A DNA stretch of 7,608 nt from Bacteroidota bacterium (GTDB lineage Bacteria; Bacteroidota; Bacteroidia; Bacteroidales; UBA10428), in assembly GCA_024640925.1 (NCBI GenBank), contig JAHEEB010000130.1:1-7608 (forward strand), read 5' to 3'. The position numbers and the translations under genes were made by a program. Below are positions 6,967 through 7,608 of this stretch, in pieces. Below the pieces are notes generated by a model. It was not told the origin of the DNA. It did not search any database and saw only the letters and a program-made list of their open reading frames with translations. The number at the start of each line of letters is the position of its first letter. Positions within the stretch are counted from its first letter, which is position 1.

Positions 6967-7608
6967 ATGAGAGAATTAAAAACAATATTAATATTAATTT
7001 TTTGCATCGGATTTGACTATCAAGTTTTTTCAAATTCATTACAAAAAAAAGACAGTTGTAATATTGAATTTACAACTACAATATTTTTTGAGGTTTTTAA
7101 TTATTCATTTAAACTAAATATTGCTGATACTTCAAATATAACCGTATTAGGTGAACAAAATTGTTTTGTGATAAAACAAAAAGGTTTAATTTACAATGTT
7201 GTTTTTTGTGGACCACCCAATGGAGGAATTGCCATTATATCTGTATATAGAAATGAAGGAAACAGAAAAAAGAAGATTTACAGCAAAGAGATCAAATTCG
7301 AGAGTTTAGTTATTACAGGAAAAATATCTGGTGAGTTTTATTCCGGGAGTTATATTTCAAAGAAACAATTGAAAAACTCAGCAATATTTGCAACCATTAT
7401 AAACTATGGATTTGGATATTATTTTCAGGTTAAATCATTTATGATGACAATAGAAAAAGAAAATAATGTAGTTGACATAACTTCATTCAGTGAAAAATTT
7501 ACTGATGAGCAGATGAGATATATAAATGAATTAGATGAAGGAAAGCCTGTTATAATTAGGAACATAGTTATAGAACGAAATGCTACAAGTAAAGAAAAAA
7601 TGATGATA
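6967..7608 (+). CDS. Secreted stand-alone GldM C-terminal-like protein, copy 2 (3' end outside the window)
   Basis: ATG at 6967 begins 214 codons that stay open to the right edge. Comparison with copy 1 suggests only about a dozen codons are missing. Residues 1-22 form a signal peptide (Arg-Glu-Leu-Lys, then an Ile/Leu core, cut near VFS). DSCNIEFT at 29-36 is identical to copy 1. Over the C-terminal domain (residues 119-203) I count 54 identities in 85 ungapped positions with copy 1, including FYSG, QLKN, VKSF, SEKFT/GEKFT and GKPVIIRNI. The first domain is less conserved, which suggests diversification of that face. The gene lies 43 bp after copy 1 on the same strand, so co-transcription is likely. 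No strong ribosome-binding site is visible, which is normal for Bacteroidota. Same family reasoning as copy 1: similar to the last two domains of GldM, without its membrane anchor. Confidence 0.78.
   Translation, partial: MRELKTILILIFCIGFDYQVFSNSLQKKDSCNIEFTTTIFFEVFNYSFKLNIADTSNITVLGEQNCFVIKQKGLIYNVVFCGPPNGGIAIISVYRNEGNRKKKIYSKEIKFESLVITGKISGEFYSGSYISKKQLKNSAIFATIINYGFGYYFQVKSFMMTIEKENNVVDITSFSEKFTDEQMRYINELDEGKPVIIRNIVIERNATSKEKMMI

Noticed and set aside
6240..7608. Lipoprotein signal in the two GldM-like proteins
   Set aside because: Each hydrophobic core contains a Cys (FFC, IFC), but the residues before it do not fit a lipobox and the hydrophobic segment continues past it.

Overview
The window looks like chromosomal DNA from a member of the Bacteroidota, probably a Bacteroidales- or Marinilabiliales-like organism. 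The evidence is a C-terminal type IX secretion (T9SS) sorting domain on a large secreted protein, a Bacteroidota-style RHS core, two proteins resembling the C-terminal domains of the T9SS subunit GldM/PorM, AT-rich DNA and no strong Shine-Dalgarno sites. The lineage is inferred from these families; there is no rRNA or marker gene here.

Layout. Positions 1-490 hold three full copies and one partial copy of a 151-bp non-coding tandem repeat that may continue off the left edge. Positions 491-665 are a short leader with no promoter I can identify. Positions 666-4769 encode one 1367-residue exported protein: signal peptide, gingipain-like (C25) caspase-fold domain, a string of beta-sandwich modules, and a T9SS type A sorting tail. 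The His-Gly motif of the C25 domain is visible, but the position expected to carry the catalytic Cys appears to be Ser. Positions 4770-5090 are gene-poor and contain three hairpins.

From about 5091 to the right edge is a polymorphic-toxin-like locus. A 5'-truncated RHS core, interrupted by an in-frame TAA, leads into a variable C-terminal domain of about 225 residues with a degenerate HExxH-like motif. That frame runs without a stop into a small secreted protein that has its own start and signal peptide. A diverged paralogue follows after 43 bp and is cut off by the window edge. Both small proteins resemble the last two domains of GldM, but lack its N-terminal membrane and coiled-coil portion.

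How the parts may fit together. The C25 protein is a probable T9SS cargo. The RHS remnant plus tandem secreted paralogues has the layout of an orphan toxin tip with adjacent candidate immunity or accessory genes. The new and least explained point is the association of stand-alone GldM C-terminal-like proteins with an RHS tip. That functional link is inference.
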